Positions 14,346 through 15,638 of a stretch of 15,638 nt of DNA are shown here, in pieces; position 1 is the first letter of the stretch; every line of letters begins with the position of its first letter. The position numbers and the translations under genes are program-made. Under the pieces are notes generated by a model. It searched no databases, was not told the DNA's origin, and was given only the letters and a program-made list of their open reading frames with translations. The DNA is from Chloroflexota bacterium (GTDB taxonomy: Bacteria; Chloroflexota; Limnocylindria; Limnocylindrales; CSP1-4), in NCBI GenBank assembly GCA_013696275.1, contig JACCYW010000070.1, forward strand, positions 1-15,638, given 5' to 3'.

Positions 14346-15373
14346 GCGCTTCCACCACTGCCCCCAGCCAGGCTGATGTGCCCGAGACGCCCGTGGTCAA
14401 GCCGAGCTCCCGAGCCCGCCGGGCCGGTCGCGGACTCCTTGGCTCGGCGCCCATCTTCCTCATCCTGTTGGTGGTGCTGGTGGCCATCGCTGTGCGCAAT
14501 CCGCAGGGCGCCTCACCCGAGTACTACCTCGCCCTGCTCAAGCGCGCTGCGCCACTCATGCTGCTGGCGGCGGGCCAGATATTCGTCATCGTGAGTGGCG
14601 AGTTCGACCTCTCGGTGGGCGCCCTCATCACCGCCGTCGTGGTCGGCGCAGCGGTCATCACCGACGGTGACCCGAGCCTGTCATACCCGGCCATCGGCGG
14701 GTTACTCGTCGCCGGCGTGGCGGTCGGCGCCATCAACGGCGTGGCCACCACTCGCCTGCGCGTCCCCTCCTTCCTGGTGACCCTGGGGATGGCGCTGGTC
14801 ATCAGTGGCGGGGTCCTCTACAACACGGGCGGCGCCCCGAGCGGTACTTTGCCCCAGAACCTGCGCTTCTTCGGGCGTGAGGGGATAGAGGGCGTTCCGG
14901 TCATCGGCGAGCTGCCATATTCGGTCATCGTGCTCGTCGTCCTCGGCAGCGTCTGCTTCTGGCTGATGCATCGCACGAACTTCGGCCGCCAGATCTTTGC
15001 CGTCGGCGGCAACGCCCGAGCGGCCGCGCTATCGGGTACGCGCGTGCACGCCGTCAAGACCCTGGCTTTCGTGATCTCGGCCGTATCAGCCGTCGTGGCT
15101 GGCATCCTTGTGGCCGGGTTCGGCGGCCTCTCGAACGATGCCGGCGCCGGCTACGAGTTCCAGGCCATCTCGGCGGTCGTTCTCGGTGGTGCGGTGCTGG
15201 GCGGCGGGCGGGGCTCTGTCCTGACCGCGATGGCCGGCGCGCTGACCCTGGAAGCGCTCTTTACGCTACTCAATCTGTTGCGCCTGCCGGTCGAACTGCG
15301 GTTCACGGTCCAGGGAGTGATCATCATCGCCGCCGTAGCGTATGCCTCGGTCCGGCTGCGCGCGTCAGCCTGA
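14342..15373 (+). CDS. CUT2-type sugar ABC transporter permease 2 (RbsC-like)
   Basis: A 343-residue permease paralogous to its upstream neighbour. A polar N-terminal tail of about 30 residues precedes the first helix (APIFLILLVVLVAIAV). Landmarks are GQIFVIVSGEFDLSVGALIT, LRVPSFLVTLGMALVISGGV, GGNARAAALSGTRVHAVK and AVVLGGAVLGGGRGSVLTAMAG. The ATG at 14342 is embedded in ATGA with the stop of permease 1; an in-frame upstream extension to 14099 overlaps permease 1 and was rejected. Two different permeases with a single double-NBD ATPase is the heteromeric arrangement also known from the LsrCD-type importers, though no lsr genes are present here. Confidence 0.92.
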   Translation: MSASTTAPSQADVPETPVVKPSSRARRAGRGLLGSAPIFLILLVVLVAIAVRNPQGASPEYYLALLKRAAPLMLLAAGQIFVIVSGEFDLSVGALITAVVVGAAVITDGDPSLSYPAIGGLLVAGVAVGAINGVATTRLRVPSFLVTLGMALVISGGVLYNTGGAPSGTLPQNLRFFGREGIEGVPVIGELPYSVIVLVVLGSVCFWLMHRTNFGRQIFAVGGNARAAALSGTRVHAVKTLAFVISAVSAVVAGILVAGFGGLSNDAGAGYEFQAISAVVLGGAVLGGGRGSVLTAMAGALTLEALFTLLNLLRLPVELRFTVQGVIIIAAVAYASVRLRASA

Positions 15374-15445
15374 GCCAGGAAAGGAGGAGAAGACGGAGGA
15401 GCGAGGTCAGAGGAACCAACAAGGCATCTAGCAGGAGGAGGTCTT
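15374..15445 (+). promoter_or_regulatory. purine-rich leader before the substrate-binding protein gene
   Basis: This 72-bp spacer is the only sizeable gap within the transporter genes. Its first half is nearly all A and G and holds two Shine-Dalgarno-like runs, AAGGAGGAGA near 15380-15389 and CGGAGGAG near 15395-15402, neither followed by a start codon with an open frame of note. A third, AGGAGGAGGT at 15433-15442, serves the lipoprotein gene. No terminator-like hairpin or promoter was recognised. Such a leader could help raise expression of the binding protein relative to the membrane subunits. Confidence 0.45.
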
Positions 15446-15638
15446 ATGGCAGGTACACCCATCATCCGGCGCACGGCGGCTCTCATGGCCGTCCTGGCGC
15501 TCATCGTCGCGGCGTGCGGCGGTGGCACGGCGACCCGCGCGCCGTCGGCCGCCCAGAGTGCCGCAGCCTCGTCGGGCGGCAGCTCGGCCGAACCCAGCGA
15601 TGCCGTGTCGGCCGAACCCAGCGATGCCGAGTCGGCCG
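15446..15638 (+). CDS. sugar ABC transporter substrate-binding lipoprotein, N-terminal part (runs off window)
   Basis: ATG at 15446 follows AGGAGGAGGT. Only the first 64 residues are visible. They start with a lipoprotein signal peptide: basic RR at 8-9, a hydrophobic stretch and the lipobox VAAC with lipidation at C24. A flexible Ala/Ser/Gly/Glu/Pro-rich linker follows, in which the 8-residue unit SAEPSDA(V/E) repeats. No part of the ligand-binding domain is inside the window, so the function rests on the signal type and on the position immediately after an ABC ATPase and two permeases, where CUT2 systems commonly carry the binding protein. It would be anchored outside the membrane and deliver the substrate to the importer. 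Confidence 0.78.
   Translation, partial: MAGTPIIRRTAALMAVLALIVAACGGGTATRAPSAAQSAAASSGGSSAEPSDAVSAEPSDAESA
15584..15638 (+). repeat. 24-bp in-frame tandem repeat in the lipoprotein linker (truncated by window end)
   Basis: Units 15584-15607 and 15608-15631 differ at one base (GTG versus GAG in the last codon). A third copy begins at 15632 and matches for the 7 bases available. Each unit encodes SAEPSDA plus V or E. The full copy number lies beyond the window. Confidence 0.9.

Noticed and set aside
1..15638. CRISPR arrays, tRNA/rRNA genes, insertion sequences, prophage or defence genes
   Set aside because: No spaced direct repeats, RNA-gene cores, transposase motifs or terminal inverted repeats were found by reading; the only repeats are the two short in-frame ones reported.

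Overview
This is a high-GC bacterial window, densely coded, with frequent GTG/TTG starts, strong AGGAGG ribosome sites and many 1-4 nt stop/start overlaps. Two proteins belong to families that often use the deazaflavin cofactor F420 (an LLM-class oxidoreductase and a PPOX-type split-barrel protein). The substrate-binding lipoprotein has a Ser/Ala/Glu/Pro-rich linker. Together these suggest a Chloroflexota (Thermomicrobia/Limnocylindria-like) or Actinomycetota genome. The phylum is an inference; no rRNA or other marker gene is present.

Layout. Left part (1-3141): the 3' end of an FGGY-family sugar kinase, a convergent class-V aminotransferase (cysteine-desulfurase-like) whose 3' end overlaps the kinase, then, divergent from it across a 125-bp gap, a class-III aminotransferase related to glutamate-1-semialdehyde aminomutase. 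Middle part, minus strand (8537 down to 3136): a tight five-gene run in transcription order: benzaldehyde-type aldehyde dehydrogenase, FAD_binding_2 flavoprotein, GMC oxidoreductase, gluconate-2-dehydrogenase-subunit-3-like small subunit, PPOX/split-barrel protein. Right part, plus strand (8627 to the window end): a LacI-family regulator, a DapA/NAL-superfamily lyase, an LLM-class oxidoreductase, and a CUT2 (ribose-type) ABC importer made of a double-NBD ATPase, two permeases and the start of a substrate-binding lipoprotein.

How the genes fit together. The lacI-type gene lies between the two operons. Two operator-like sites sharing the eight-base half GGCAAACG, each with the LacI/CcpA-type core AANCGNTT, flank it: one just upstream of the aldehyde dehydrogenase, the other just upstream of the lyase. 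The simplest reading is one repressor controlling a divergent regulon. That regulon would import a sugar-like or glycoside-like compound, oxidise it with several flavin or deazaflavin enzymes, cleave or dehydrate it with a Schiff-base lyase and oxidise an aldehyde product. The substrate cannot be read from the sequence. The most unusual points are the lyase, which keeps the Schiff-base lysine but lacks the Thr-Tyr-Tyr proton-relay residues of DapA, and the GMC/small-subunit pair, which has no visible export signal. No RNA gene, CRISPR array, insertion sequence or convincing rho-independent terminator was seen, and no gene-free stretch exceeds 125 bp.
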